Assembly (NCBI RefSeq): GCF_001277995.1 | Contig: NZ_CP009220.1 | Coordinates: forward strand, 1,550,001 to 1,614,000 | DNA: 64,000 nt | From: Corynebacterium deserti GIMN1.010 | Lineage (GTDB): Bacteria; Actinomycetota; Actinomycetes; Mycobacteriales; Mycobacteriaceae | Direction of reading: 5' to 3' | In this document: positions 52,286-61,497 of the stretch, one piece after another | Position numbering within the stretch: the first letter of the stretch is position 1 | Layout: each line of letters starts with the position of its first letter | Made by a program: the position numbers and the translations under genes | The notes under the pieces: model-generated | Seen by the model: the letters and a program-made list of their open reading frames with translations, nothing else | Told to the model about the DNA's origin: nothing | The model's database searches: none

Positions 52286-54379
52286 TTGACGCTGTCACCT
52301 GAACTTCAGGCGCTCACTGCCCGCAATTACCCCTCCGATTGGTCCGATGTGGACACCAAGGCGGTAGACACCGTTCGTGTTTTGGCTGCGGATGCCGTTG
52401 AGAACTGTGGATCTGGCCACCCTGGCACTGCCATGAGCTTGGCTCCACTCGCCTACACCCTCTACCAGCGCGTAATGAACGTCGACCCAACCGACACCGA
52501 CTGGGCTGGGCGCGACCGCTTTGTCCTTTCCTGTGGACACTCCTCCCTCACCCAGTACATTCAGCTGTACCTCGGTGGCTTTGGACTGGAAATGGATGAT
52601 CTCAAGGCACTACGAACCTGGGATTCCCTCACCCCTGGCCACCCTGAGTACCGCCACACCAAGGGCGTAGAAATCACCACTGGCCCACTCGGCCAGGGCC
52701 TGGCATCCGCTGTTGGTATGGCTATGGCTGCTCGTCGTGAGCGCGGATTGTTCGACCCCACCGCTGCCGAGGGCGAGTCCCCATTTGACCACCACATCTT
52801 CGTCATCGCGTCCGATGGTGATCTGCAGGAAGGTGTCACCTCCGAGGCATCCTCGATCGCTGGCACCCAGCAGCTGGGCAACCTCATCGTCTTCTGGGAT
52901 GACAACCGCATCTCCATTGAAGATGGCACCGAGATCGCTTTCAACGAGGACGTTGTTGCTCGTTACAAGGCTTACGGCTGGCAGACCATTGAGATCGAAG
53001 GCGGCGAAGATGTCGCAGCCATCGAGGCCGCTGTTGCAGAGGCAAAGAAGGACACCAAGCGTCCAACCTTCATCCGTCTGCGCACCATCATCGGCTTCCC
53101 TGCCCCAACCATGATGAACACCGGCGCCGTCCACGGTGCTGCTCTGGGTGCAGAAGAAGTTGCAGCAACCAAGAAGGAACTCAGCTTCGACCCTGAGGCT
53201 CACTTTGCAATCGACGACGAGGTCATCGCACACACCCGTGCCCTTGCTGAGCGCGCTGCAGAAAAGAAGGCTGCATGGCAGACCAAGTTTGATGAGTGGG
53301 CTGCTGCCAACCCAGAGAACAAGGCTCTGTTCGATCGTCTGTCCACCCGCGAGCTTCCTGCAGGCTACGCTGATGAGCTTCCTTCCTGGGATGCTGACGA
53401 AAAGGGCGTTGCCACCCGTAAGGCATCTGAGGCTGCACTTCAGGCTCTGGGCAAGACTCTTCCTGAGCTCTGGGGCGGCTCCGCTGACCTCGCAGGTTCT
53501 AACAACACCGTGATTAAGGGCTCCCCTTCCTTCGGCCCTGAATCCATCTCCACCGATGCATGGACTGCTGAGCCTTTCGGCCGTAACCTGCACTTCGGTA
53601 TCCGTGAGCACGCCATGGGATCCATCCTCAACGGTATTTCCCTCCACGGTGGCACCCGCCCTTACGGCGGAACCTTCCTCATCTTCTCCGATTACATGCG
53701 TCCTGCAGTTCGCCTCGCCGCTCTGATGAAGACCGACGCGTACTACGTCTGGACCCACGACTCCATCGGACTTGGTGAAGATGGCCCAACCCACCAGCCA
53801 GTTGAGACTTTAGCAGCGCTGCGCGCCATCCCAGGTCTGTCCATTCTGCGTCCAGCCGATGCAAACGAGACCGCTCAGGCCTGGGCTGCTGCACTGGAGT
53901 ACGAGGAAGGCCCTAAGGGTCTTGCTCTGACCCGCCAGAACGTACCAGTTCTGGAAGGCACCAAGGAAAAGGCTGCTGAAGGCGTTCGCCGTGGCGCCTA
54001 TGTTCTGGTTGAAGGCTCCAAGGAGACCCCAGACGTAATCCTCATGGGCTCCGGCTCGGAGGTTCAGCTTGCGGTTGAAGCTGCCAAGGCACTTGAGAAC
54101 GAAGGCGTTGCCGCTCGCGTTGTGTCCGTTCCTTGCTTGGATTGGTTCCAGGAGCAGGACGCTGACTACATCGAGTCCGTTCTTCCAGCGGCTGTCACCG
54201 CACGTGTCTCCGTTGAAGCTGGTATCGCAATGCCGTGGTACCGCCTGCTGGGCACCAAGGGCCGCGCAGTCTCCCTCGAGCACTTCGGTGCATCCGCAGA
54301 CTACAAGACCCTGTTTGAGAAGTTTGGCATCACCAGCGAAGCAGTCGTAGCAGCAGCTAAAGACTCCATCAACGCCTAA
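52286..54379 (+). CDS. tkt: Transketolase
   Basis: A 697-residue thiamine diphosphate enzyme. The start TTG 52286 (MTLSPELQALTARN) agrees with the length I remember for the C. glutamicum enzyme; TTG 52277 is an in-frame alternative, with GGAAGG before both. Motifs: GSGHPGTAMSLAP, the ThDP motif SDGDLQEGVTSEASSIAG ... NLIVFWDDN, and the second-domain GIREHAMGSILNG with GTFLIFSDYMRPAVRLAAL. It transfers two-carbon units in the non-oxidative pentose phosphate pathway. First gene of tkt-tal-zwf-opcA-pgl. Confidence 0.96.
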   Translation: MTLSPELQALTARNYPSDWSDVDTKAVDTVRVLAADAVENCGSGHPGTAMSLAPLAYTLYQRVMNVDPTDTDWAGRDRFVLSCGHSSLTQYIQLYLGGFGLEMDDLKALRTWDSLTPGHPEYRHTKGVEITTGPLGQGLASAVGMAMAARRERGLFDPTAAEGESPFDHHIFVIASDGDLQEGVTSEASSIAGTQQLGNLIVFWDDNRISIEDGTEIAFNEDVVARYKAYGWQTIEIEGGEDVAAIEAAVAEAKKDTKRPTFIRLRTIIGFPAPTMMNTGAVHGAALGAEEVAATKKELSFDPEAHFAIDDEVIAHTRALAERAAEKKAAWQTKFDEWAAANPENKALFDRLSTRELPAGYADELPSWDADEKGVATRKASEAALQALGKTLPELWGGSADLAGSNNTVIKGSPSFGPESISTDAWTAEPFGRNLHFGIREHAMGSILNGISLHGGTRPYGGTFLIFSDYMRPAVRLAALMKTDAYYVWTHDSIGLGEDGPTHQPVETLAALRAIPGLSILRPADANETAQAWAAALEYEEGPKGLALTRQNVPVLEGTKEKAAEGVRRGAYVLVEGSKETPDVILMGSGSEVQLAVEAAKALENEGVAARVVSVPCLDWFQEQDADYIESVLPAAVTARVSVEAGIAMPWYRLLGTKGRAVSLEHFGASADYKTLFEKFGITSEAVVAAAKDSINA

Positions 54380-54584
54380 CTTTTAACCTATTTACCTAGG
54401 TTCACACGCATCTAGCCCGGGTCAATAAGACTCTCCGGAGACTAACCGGAATTTTATTGCCCTGGGCTAGCGTTGTTCATAGGTATAAAGGACATAAAGC
54501 AAATCCGCCCTCTCATTTGTCGCTGCAACCAATGAAGAAACAGACAAATGCAGCCATCAAAACTTCTAAGGATTACATAGATTC

Positions 54585-55667
54585 ATGTCACATATTGATG
54601 ATCTTGCACAGCTTGGCACCTCTACCTGGCTCGACGACCTTTCCCGTGAGCGCATTACCGCGGGTAACCTCCAGCAGGTAATCGACCAAAAGTCAATCGT
54701 TGGTGTCACCACCAACCCAGCTATCTTCGCTGCAGCAATGTCCAAGGGCGATTCCTACGACGCGCAGATCGCGGAGCTTAAAGACGCCGGCGCATCCGTC
54801 GACGAAGCCGTCTACGCCATGAGCATCGATGACGTTCGCAACGCATGTGACCTGTTCACCGGCATCTACGAGTCCACCAACGGCTACGACGGTCGCGTGT
54901 CCATCGAGGTTGATCCTCGTATCTCCGCAGACCGCGACGCTACCCTGGCTCAGGCTAAGGAACTGTGGGCAAAGGTTGACCGCCCCAACGTCATGATTAA
55001 GATTCCTGCAACCCCAGGATCCCTCCCAGCCATCACCGACGCACTTGCTGAGGGCATCAGCGTTAACGTCACCCTCATTTTCTCTGTCGCTCGCTACCGT
55101 GAAGTCATCGCAGCGTATATCGAGGGCATCAAGAAGGCTGCAGCAAACGGCCACGACGTCTCCAAGATCCACTCCGTGGCATCCTTCTTCGTCTCCCGTG
55201 TTGACGTCGAGATCGACAAGCGCCTCGAAGCTATCGGCTCCGACGAAGCCCTCGCTCTGCGTGGCAAGGCTGGCGTTGCTAACGCGCAGCGTGCGTACGC
55301 GGTTTACCAGGAGCTTTTCGCCGCCGCAGAGCTCCCTGAAGGTGCAAACACCCAGCGCCCACTGTGGGCATCCACCGGTGTTAAGAACCCTGCATACCCA
55401 GCAACCCTTTACGTTTCTGAGCTTGCCGGACCACACACCGTCAACACCATGCCAGAAGGCACCATCGACGCAGTCCTCGAGCTGGGCAACCTCCACGGCG
55501 ACACCCTGTCAAACGCTGCCGCAGACGCAGACGCTGTGTTCGAGCAGCTCAACGCCCTGGGCATCGACTTGGCAGACGTCTTCGATGTCCTCGAGACCGA
55601 AGGCGTTGAGAAGTTTGTGGCTTCGTGGAGCGAGCTCCTTGAGTCCATGGAAGCTCGCCTGAAGTAA
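54585..55667 (+). CDS. tal: Transaldolase
   Basis: A 360-residue TalB-like protein of the long actinobacterial type. It has [19 protein letters not shown] near the N-terminus, the Schiff-base lysine in [12 protein letters not shown], and [19 protein letters not shown]. It moves the dihydroxyacetone unit between sugar phosphates. A 205-bp gap separates it from tkt and holds no clear terminator. Confidence 0.95.
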   Translation: MSHIDDLAQLGTSTWLDDLSRERITAGNLQQVIDQKSIVGVTTNPAIFAAAMSKGDSYDAQIAELKDAGASVDEAVYAMSIDDVRNACDLFTGIYESTNGYDGRVSIEVDPRISADRDATLAQAKELWAKVDRPNVMIKIPATPGSLPAITDALAEGISVNVTLIFSVARYREVIAAYIEGIKKAAANGHDVSKIHSVASFFVSRVDVEIDKRLEAIGSDEALALRGKAGVANAQRAYAVYQELFAAAELPEGANTQRPLWASTGVKNPAYPATLYVSELAGPHTVNTMPEGTIDAVLELGNLHGDTLSNAAADADAVFEQLNALGIDLADVFDVLETEGVEKFVASWSELLESMEARLK

Positions 55668-55796
55668 ACTCAGGACATTCCACCACAGGCAGCATGCTGC
55701 ATCAGTAACGGCAGCGGAAACTAATTCATAAAGAAAGAATTGTTTCCGAGGCCGTTACTCATCTTTCATCAAAGAAAGGATCGTGACGCTACCATC

Positions 55797-57338
55797 GTGA
55801 GCACCAACACGACTCCCACCCCGTGGACCAACCCACTTCGTGATCCCCAAGACAAGCGCCTCCCCCGCATTGCTGGCCCGTCCGGAATGGTCATTTTCGG
55901 CGTCACGGGCGACCTCGCACGCAGGAAACTGCTTCCCGCGATCTATGACTTAGCAAACCGTGGTCTGCTCCCTCCAGGTTTTTCCCTGGTCGGTTATGGC
56001 CGCCGCAAATGGTCAAAATCAGACTTTGAAAAGTACGTCCGGGAAGCAGCTGAGGCAGGCGCGCGTACGGAGTTCCGCGAAAACGTCTGGGAACGCCTTG
56101 CTGAGGGCATGGAATTTGTCAGCGGTAACTTTGACGACGATGCAGCATTCGATAACCTCGCTGACACGCTGAAGAACCTGGACAAGACTCGTGGCACCGC
56201 AGGTAACTGGGCTTTCTACCTGTCCATTCCGCCAGATTCTTTCGCCGCCGTCTGCCACCAACTGGAACGTTCCGGAATGGCAGAATCCTCCGAGGAAGCG
56301 TGGCGACGCGTCATCATCGAAAAGCCATTCGGCCACGACCTTGAGTCCGCTCACGAGCTTAACCGCCTCGTCAACGGCGTGTTCCCTGAGTCCTCAGTGT
56401 TCCGCATCGACCACTACCTGGGCAAAGAAACTGTTCAAAACATTCTGGCACTGCGCTTTGCCAACCAGCTGTTTGAACCATTGTGGAACTCTAATTACGT
56501 CGATCACGTTCAGATCACCATGGCCGAGGACATCGGCCTAGGTGGACGTGCGGGCTACTACGACGGTATTGGCGCTGCCCGCGACGTCATCCAAAACCAC
56601 TTGATCCAGCTGCTCGCGCTCGTTGCAATGGAGGAGCCCATCTCCTTTACCCCTGAGCAGCTTCAGGCGGAAAAGATCAAGATTTTGAGCGCAACCAAGC
56701 CTCGTTACCCGCTGGCTGAAACCACCGCACGTGGACAGTATTCCGCTGGTTGGCAAGGCTCTGAATACGTCCAAGGTCTGCGCGAAGAAGAGGGATTCAA
56801 CCCAGAATCCACCACCGAAACCTTTGCTGCCTGCACGTTGGAGATCACCTCCCGCCGCTGGGCTGGGGTTCCGTTCTACTTGCGTACCGGCAAGCGTTTG
56901 GGTCGTCGCGTCACCGAGATCGCTGTGGTTTTCAAAGACGCACCACACCAGCCTTTTACTGATGACATGACGGCATCGCTGGGCCAAAACGCCATCGTTA
57001 TCCGCGTTCAGCCAGATGAAGGCGTGATCATCCGATTTGGTTCCAAGGTTCCAGGCTCTGCCATGGAAGTCCGCGACGTCAACATGGACTTCTCCTACTC
57101 AGAGTCCTTCACCGAGGAATCTCCAGAGGCCTACGAGCGCCTGATCTTGGATGCGCTTCTCGACGAGTCCAGCCTCTTCCCCACCAACAAAGAAGTGGAG
57201 CTGAGCTGGAGGATCCTCGACCCGATCCTCGAGTCCTGGGAATCAAGCCAACCTGAGGAATATCCTGCAGGAACGTGGGGACCAAAGAGCGCTGACGACA
57301 TGCTCTCCCGCAACGGTCACACATGGCGCAGGCCATAA
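55797..57338 (+). CDS. zwf: Glucose-6-phosphate dehydrogenase
   Basis: A 513-residue protein from GTG 55797 (MSTNTTPTPWTNPLRD), the start I know for C. glutamicum Zwf; an open frame reaches back to TTG 55740. NADP site GVTGDLARRKLLPAIY, substrate motif RIDHYLGKE, EKPFGHD. It makes 6-phosphogluconolactone and NADPH. Some residues differ from the ATCC 13032 protein as I remember it, for example in the 45-80 and C-terminal regions. It works in complex with OpcA. Confidence 0.95.
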   Translation: MSTNTTPTPWTNPLRDPQDKRLPRIAGPSGMVIFGVTGDLARRKLLPAIYDLANRGLLPPGFSLVGYGRRKWSKSDFEKYVREAAEAGARTEFRENVWERLAEGMEFVSGNFDDDAAFDNLADTLKNLDKTRGTAGNWAFYLSIPPDSFAAVCHQLERSGMAESSEEAWRRVIIEKPFGHDLESAHELNRLVNGVFPESSVFRIDHYLGKETVQNILALRFANQLFEPLWNSNYVDHVQITMAEDIGLGGRAGYYDGIGAARDVIQNHLIQLLALVAMEEPISFTPEQLQAEKIKILSATKPRYPLAETTARGQYSAGWQGSEYVQGLREEEGFNPESTTETFAACTLEITSRRWAGVPFYLRTGKRLGRRVTEIAVVFKDAPHQPFTDDMTASLGQNAIVIRVQPDEGVIIRFGSKVPGSAMEVRDVNMDFSYSESFTEESPEAYERLILDALLDESSLFPTNKEVELSWRILDPILESWESSQPEEYPAGTWGPKSADDMLSRNGHTWRRP

Positions 57339-57363
57339 TTTAGGGACTATAAGGGACTAATCA

Positions 57364-58323
57364 ATGATCTTTGAACTTCCAGATACCACAACCCACGAAA
57401 TCTCCAAGACACTTACCCGCTTACGTGAGTCCGGCACCCAGGCCACCACCGGTCGAGTGCTCACCCTCATCGTGGTCACCGATTCCGAAAGCGATGTCGC
57501 ATCTATCACCGAGTCCACCAATGATGCATCCCGTGAGCACCCCTCACGCGTGATTATCTTGGTAGTCGGCGATAAGACCGCTGACACAAAGGTTGATGCC
57601 GAGGTCCGCATCGGTGGCGACGCCGGCGCCTCAGAGATGATCATCATCCACCTCAACGGTCCAGTAGCAGACAAGCTTCAGTACGTGGTTACCCCACTGC
57701 TGCTCCCAGACACCCCCATCGTTGCGTGGTGGCCTGGTGAATCGCCAAAGAATCCTTCTGAGGATCCCATTGGACGCATCGCTCAGCGTCGCATCACGGA
57801 TTCCCTATATGACCGTGACGATGCGCTGAAAGACCGTGTGGAAAGCTACCACCCTGGCGACACCGACATGACCTGGGCACGCCTGACTCAGTGGCGAGGC
57901 TTGGTGGCATCCGCACTGGATCATCCACCACACAGTGAGGTAACCTCCGTGCGCTTGAGTGGCGCTAGTGGCAGCACCTCGGTTGACTTGGCTGCAGGGT
58001 GGTTGGCTCGACGCCTTAATGTGCCGGTCATCCGCGAAGCAACCGACTCCCCAACCGTGCCTGTCGACGACAACGGAGAGCCTCTCCTGGCGGTGCAGTC
58101 CCTCGAGATTTGCCGCAGCTCAGGATCAATCATCGTGAGCATTCAAGATGCCCACACCATTCGCGTCGACATGCCTGAAACCGGCAACGCACCGTCCTTG
58201 GTTGCGATTGGTCGACGCAGCGAGGCTGATTGCCTGGCGGAAGAACTCCGTCACATGGATCCTGATCTGGGCTACCAGCACGCGCTGTCTGGCCTGTCCG
58301 GGGTCACTGTAGAAAACGTTTAA
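57364..58323 (+). CDS. opcA: G6PDH assembly/activator protein OpcA
   Basis: A 319-residue OpcA. Characteristic segments are IVAWWPGESPKNPSEDPIGR, RRITDSLYDRDDAL, YHPGDTDMTWARLTQWRGL and SVRLSGASGSTSVDLAAGWL-like core. It is needed for full G6PDH activity and is always encoded after zwf in actinobacteria. It starts 26 nt after zwf. Confidence 0.94.
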   Translation: MIFELPDTTTHEISKTLTRLRESGTQATTGRVLTLIVVTDSESDVASITESTNDASREHPSRVIILVVGDKTADTKVDAEVRIGGDAGASEMIIIHLNGPVADKLQYVVTPLLLPDTPIVAWWPGESPKNPSEDPIGRIAQRRITDSLYDRDDALKDRVESYHPGDTDMTWARLTQWRGLVASALDHPPHSEVTSVRLSGASGSTSVDLAAGWLARRLNVPVIREATDSPTVPVDDNGEPLLAVQSLEICRSSGSIIVSIQDAHTIRVDMPETGNAPSLVAIGRRSEADCLAEELRHMDPDLGYQHALSGLSGVTVENV

Positions 58324-58333
58324 GGAGATCTCG

Positions 58334-59044
58334 ATGGTTGATATTGTTCGCGCGCTCGATACCGAGGACCTGGTTGCCCAGGCTTCCGCACGTTTCATTG
58401 AGGTAGTCTCTGCTGCCACCGCAGAGGGCGGCACTGCTCGTGTTGTTCTCACCGGTGGTGGCGCTGGCATCAAGCTGCTGGAAAAGCTCAGTGTTGATGC
58501 AGCCGATCTTCCTTGGGATCGCATCCACGTGTTCTTCGGTGATGAGCGTAACGTTCCAGTTACTGATCCAGAGTCCAACGAAGGCCAGGCTCGTGACGCC
58601 CTGCTGTCAAAGGTCTCCATTCCAGAAGACAACATCCACGGATACGGACTTGGTGATGTTGACCTTGCAGATGCAGCCAACGCATACGAAGCCGTCCTGA
58701 ACGAGTTTGCACCCAACGGTTTTGACCTGCACCTGCTCGGCATGGGAGGCGAAGGCCACATCAACTCATTGTTCCCTCACACTGACGCCGTCAAAGAAAA
58801 CAGCGCGAAGGTGATTGCAGTGTTTGATTCCCCCAAGCCGCCTGCAGAGCGCGCAACACTCACCCTTCCAGCAGTTCATTCTGCCAAGCGCGTATGGTTG
58901 CTCGTCTCTGGTGCAGAAAAGGCTGAGGCCGCAGCAGCCATCGTGAACGGCGAAGCTGCCGTAGATTGGCCAGCCACAGGTGCCACCGGTTCAAAGGAGA
59001 CCATCTTGTTTGTGGCTGAAGACGCCGCAACTCAGATCTCCTAG
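58334..59044 (+). CDS. pgl: 6-phosphogluconolactonase
   Basis: A 236-residue DevB-type lactonase: VVLTGGGAGIKLLEKL, IHVFFGDERNVPVTDPESNEGQ and DLHLLGMGGEGHINSLFPHT, the usual motifs of the NagB-like fold. It hydrolyses 6-phosphogluconolactone, the product of zwf. AAGGAG precedes ATG 58334. Last gene of the pentose phosphate operon. Confidence 0.95.
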   Translation: MVDIVRALDTEDLVAQASARFIEVVSAATAEGGTARVVLTGGGAGIKLLEKLSVDAADLPWDRIHVFFGDERNVPVTDPESNEGQARDALLSKVSIPEDNIHGYGLGDVDLADAANAYEAVLNEFAPNGFDLHLLGMGGEGHINSLFPHTDAVKENSAKVIAVFDSPKPPAERATLTLPAVHSAKRVWLLVSGAEKAEAAAAIVNGEAAVDWPATGATGSKETILFVAEDAATQIS

Positions 59045-59055
59045 CACCGCCTACA

Positions 59056-59102
59056 CCATCGAAAAAGCACGGACACAATTTGTGTCCGTGCTTTTTCGAT
59101 GG
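59056..59102 (+). terminator. Terminator of the pentose phosphate operon
   Basis: A stem of about 22 bp, left arm starting CCATCGAAAAAGCACGGACA; the right arm contains CTTTTT. It also faces the soxA end and may be bidirectional. Confidence 0.9.
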
Positions 59103-59157
59103 CTTCACACATCACACTCACCCTGGAAAAGCTCGTGCAACGATAAGGGTTAGCTTT

Positions 59158-60300
59158 CTATACGCTCACCACCTGATGAATCGGCTGGTGGGCGCTGATG
59201 CTGAAATCTTCGCTGTAGAGCTCTGATTCCTGGCCCGTGGCCAGTTTCGCCGCAAGTTCACCATAAGCTGGGCACAGTTTGAAACCGTGGCCGGAACCTC
59301 CGGTGAGCACCACAACGTTATCTACTGCATCAATCACCGGAGCTTTGTTGGCCGTGTAGGTGTCGTAGTGCACGCTGTAACGGTTAGGCTCTGGGTTCAC
59401 ACCTGGGAACAGGTCGTGGGTTTTGCGTCCAAATTCAGAGACCTTATCACGGTCGAGGCGAAGATCCTCGTCTTCCACGTGTGCCCCCAGAGGCACTCCC
59501 CACTCGTCCAGGCCAGCGATCTTGATGCTGTATCCATCGACGCATGGAGCACCAAAGATGTGGAATCCGTCGCGGTCGCGGATAAAGCATGGCAAGTTCG
59601 TAGGCTGGAAGTCCACGGGGTTGTGTGGCAGGAACCAGGTCAGTACCAAGCGACGGACTTCAAGGAGAGAAGCAACCTCTGGGACGAGCTCGCTGGTCCA
59701 GGCGCCGGTTGTGACGATAACACGATCGACCTTGGTGATATCGTCGCCTGATTCGATGAGGACGTGATCGCCATTGTCCACGATGTTAGTGATCTTTTGA
59801 CGATCGCGTACCTCTGCACCATTGGCCTTCGCTTGCTCGATGGCGCTTAAGACGGCAAGTTCTGGTCGCAACGCTCCACCCTGCTTGTCCAACACGCCTG
59901 CTTCATCATCGCGGAAGTCCAATCCTGGGTAGCGCTTGCGCATCTCTTCGGCGGTTAAGCGTTCGTGTGGCAAATCGTAGCGTTCTACGGATTCCACGAG
60001 GCGCTGGAAGGGTGCTTCGTCTTCCTTGCCGGTGCTTAACACTCCAAAGTTGTGGAAGAGCTGGCGGCCAGCCAGGGAGCCAAGTTCTTCCCACAGGTCT
60101 TTTGCTCGCTTGAGCAGCGGAACGTAGGTGGCACCTTCGTGGTAGGCCATGCGGAAGAGTCGAGACTCGCCGGTAAAGGCGCCGTAGCCGTGGCCGATGC
60201 CGAACTGCTCAAATCCGATTGCCTCCACACCTGATATTTTGCTCAAGTGCCACAGCGCCATGGAACCTGTGCTGCCGAGGCCGATTACTGCAACCTTCAT
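59158..60300 (-). CDS. soxA: FAD-dependent amine oxidase, monomeric sarcosine oxidase family
   Basis: A 380-residue flavoprotein. N-terminal dinucleotide motif VIGLGSTGSMALWHLS (5-20), then GYGAFTGESRLFRMAYHE. The C-terminal SGHGFKLCPAYGELAAKL is the family signature. The region before it, where monomeric sarcosine oxidase has the Cys that binds FAD covalently, reads SVHYDTYTANKAPVID, without Cys, so FAD is probably not covalently bound. It is the last gene of the amt-ocd-soxA unit; the substrate may be an N-methyl or secondary amine. Confidence 0.8.
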   Translation of the reverse strand: MKVAVIGLGSTGSMALWHLSKISGVEAIGFEQFGIGHGYGAFTGESRLFRMAYHEGATYVPLLKRAKDLWEELGSLAGRQLFHNFGVLSTGKEDEAPFQRLVESVERYDLPHERLTAEEMRKRYPGLDFRDDEAGVLDKQGGALRPELAVLSAIEQAKANGAEVRDRQKITNIVDNGDHVLIESGDDITKVDRVIVTTGAWTSELVPEVASLLEVRRLVLTWFLPHNPVDFQPTNLPCFIRDRDGFHIFGAPCVDGYSIKIAGLDEWGVPLGAHVEDEDLRLDRDKVSEFGRKTHDLFPGVNPEPNRYSVHYDTYTANKAPVIDAVDNVVVLTGGSGHGFKLCPAYGELAAKLATGQESELYSEDFSISAHQPIHQVVSV

Positions 60301-60325
60301 TGTTCTTGAATCTCCTTAGTGCTCG

Positions 60326-61474
60326 TTAGGCCAAGTCTGGGGTTTCCCACAGGTTGAGGCTGGTGCCGATGTTCTTCTCTAGCGCGTTTTCATACACCTG
60401 GGTTGCCCAGGCAACGTCTTCGACTGGCATGCCACCGACGGAGTAGAGAATGATCTCTTCGTCGTTGGTGCGGCCAGGAAGCTTACCGGAGCAGATATCG
60501 CCGATTTGGGAGATGCGGGATGGATCAAGCTTTCCGGATCCGGCGAGGTCGTGCCAGTGTGTGCCAGGAATGCCGAGGAGTTGGTAGGCCTGTGGGCCGT
60601 ACTCTTCGGCCCAGGCATCGTAGAGGCCCATGTAGTCGACGACGAGGCGGGCGTCGTCAAGCAAATACTCGTCGTCAAAGCGAGCCGCAGCGGGCAGCAA
60701 CAGTAGTGCCCCTGGCTTCAGCCATTCTTTTTTGAAGTATGGGAATGCGGAAGATCCGGCGGCGTCGGTGGTGGTTGCTGCGATGACAATGTCAGCGTCC
60801 TTGACTGCTTCCTGCTCGGTGTCAACGGCGATGACTTCCACCTCGGGGAAGTTCTCCAAAGCCCACGTGGCGAAGGCGTTGATACCGCGCTCGCTGCGGC
60901 CCTTGACTTTAATAGTGGTAATGCCTGGGCGCTTCGCGATGCTCGCCTCAGTAATTGTCTTTGCCATCACGCCTGGTCCAATGACCGCAAGCGTCGTGGA
61001 ATCAGTCAGGGCTAAGTGCTTGACTCCGACGCCAGGGACCGCACCGGTGCGGTATGCGGAAAGGAGGTTTGCGGACATAATAGCCTTTGGCGCACCGGTC
61101 ACCGTGTCGTTGAGCACGAACGTGTGAATGGAGCGAGGCAAGCCTGAGGCCTTGTTTTCTGCGTTCGAACCGTACCACTTCACGCCGGTGTTCTTAAAAC
61201 GTCCACCCAGGTATGCAGGCATCGCCATGAATCGGCGGTCAGGGCCGTCCTTGGGCATGCCCTCAAATTCAGGGTTTTCCGGGAAAGTAATCATCGCGCC
61301 GTGGGAGTTGGAGTTAAGTCCAGCCATCTTGTAGTCGCCCTGCGCGAGCAGCACCAGGGTTTCTTCCATGACGTCGACACATTGATCAATATCCTTTACG
61401 CCGGCGGCGATCATGTCCGGCTCGTTAAGGAAAAGGAAGTCAATGTTAGTAGCGGAAGTGGTGGTTGAGGTCAT
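60326..61474 (-). CDS. ocd: Ornithine cyclodeaminase family protein
   Basis: A 382-residue protein of the OCD/mu-crystallin family: KNTGVKWYGSNAENKASGLPRS, PKAIMSANLLSAYRTGAVPGVGVKHL (shown in part) and the Rossmann motif LAVIGPGVMAKTITEA, then VKGRSERG. It lies between amt and soxA. The usual reaction is ornithine to proline and ammonia, which fits a nitrogen operon, but ketimine reductase activity is also possible. Confidence 0.88.
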   Translation of the reverse strand: MTSTTTSATNIDFLFLNEPDMIAAGVKDIDQCVDVMEETLVLLAQGDYKMAGLNSNSHGAMITFPENPEFEGMPKDGPDRRFMAMPAYLGGRFKNTGVKWYGSNAENKASGLPRSIHTFVLNDTVTGAPKAIMSANLLSAYRTGAVPGVGVKHLALTDSTTLAVIGPGVMAKTITEASIAKRPGITTIKVKGRSERGINAFATWALENFPEVEVIAVDTEQEAVKDADIVIAATTTDAAGSSAFPYFKKEWLKPGALLLLPAAARFDDEYLLDDARLVVDYMGLYDAWAEEYGPQAYQLLGIPGTHWHDLAGSGKLDPSRISQIGDICSGKLPGRTNDEEIILYSVGGMPVEDVAWATQVYENALEKNIGTSLNLWETPDLA

Positions 61475-61497
61475 TTTGAAGCCTTTCGGGTTGTTTT

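Noticed and set aside
55740-55796. Longer zwf start
   Set aside because: The TTG at 55740 adds residues unlike Zwf and overlaps the ribosome-site region; GTG 55797 gives the usual N-terminus.
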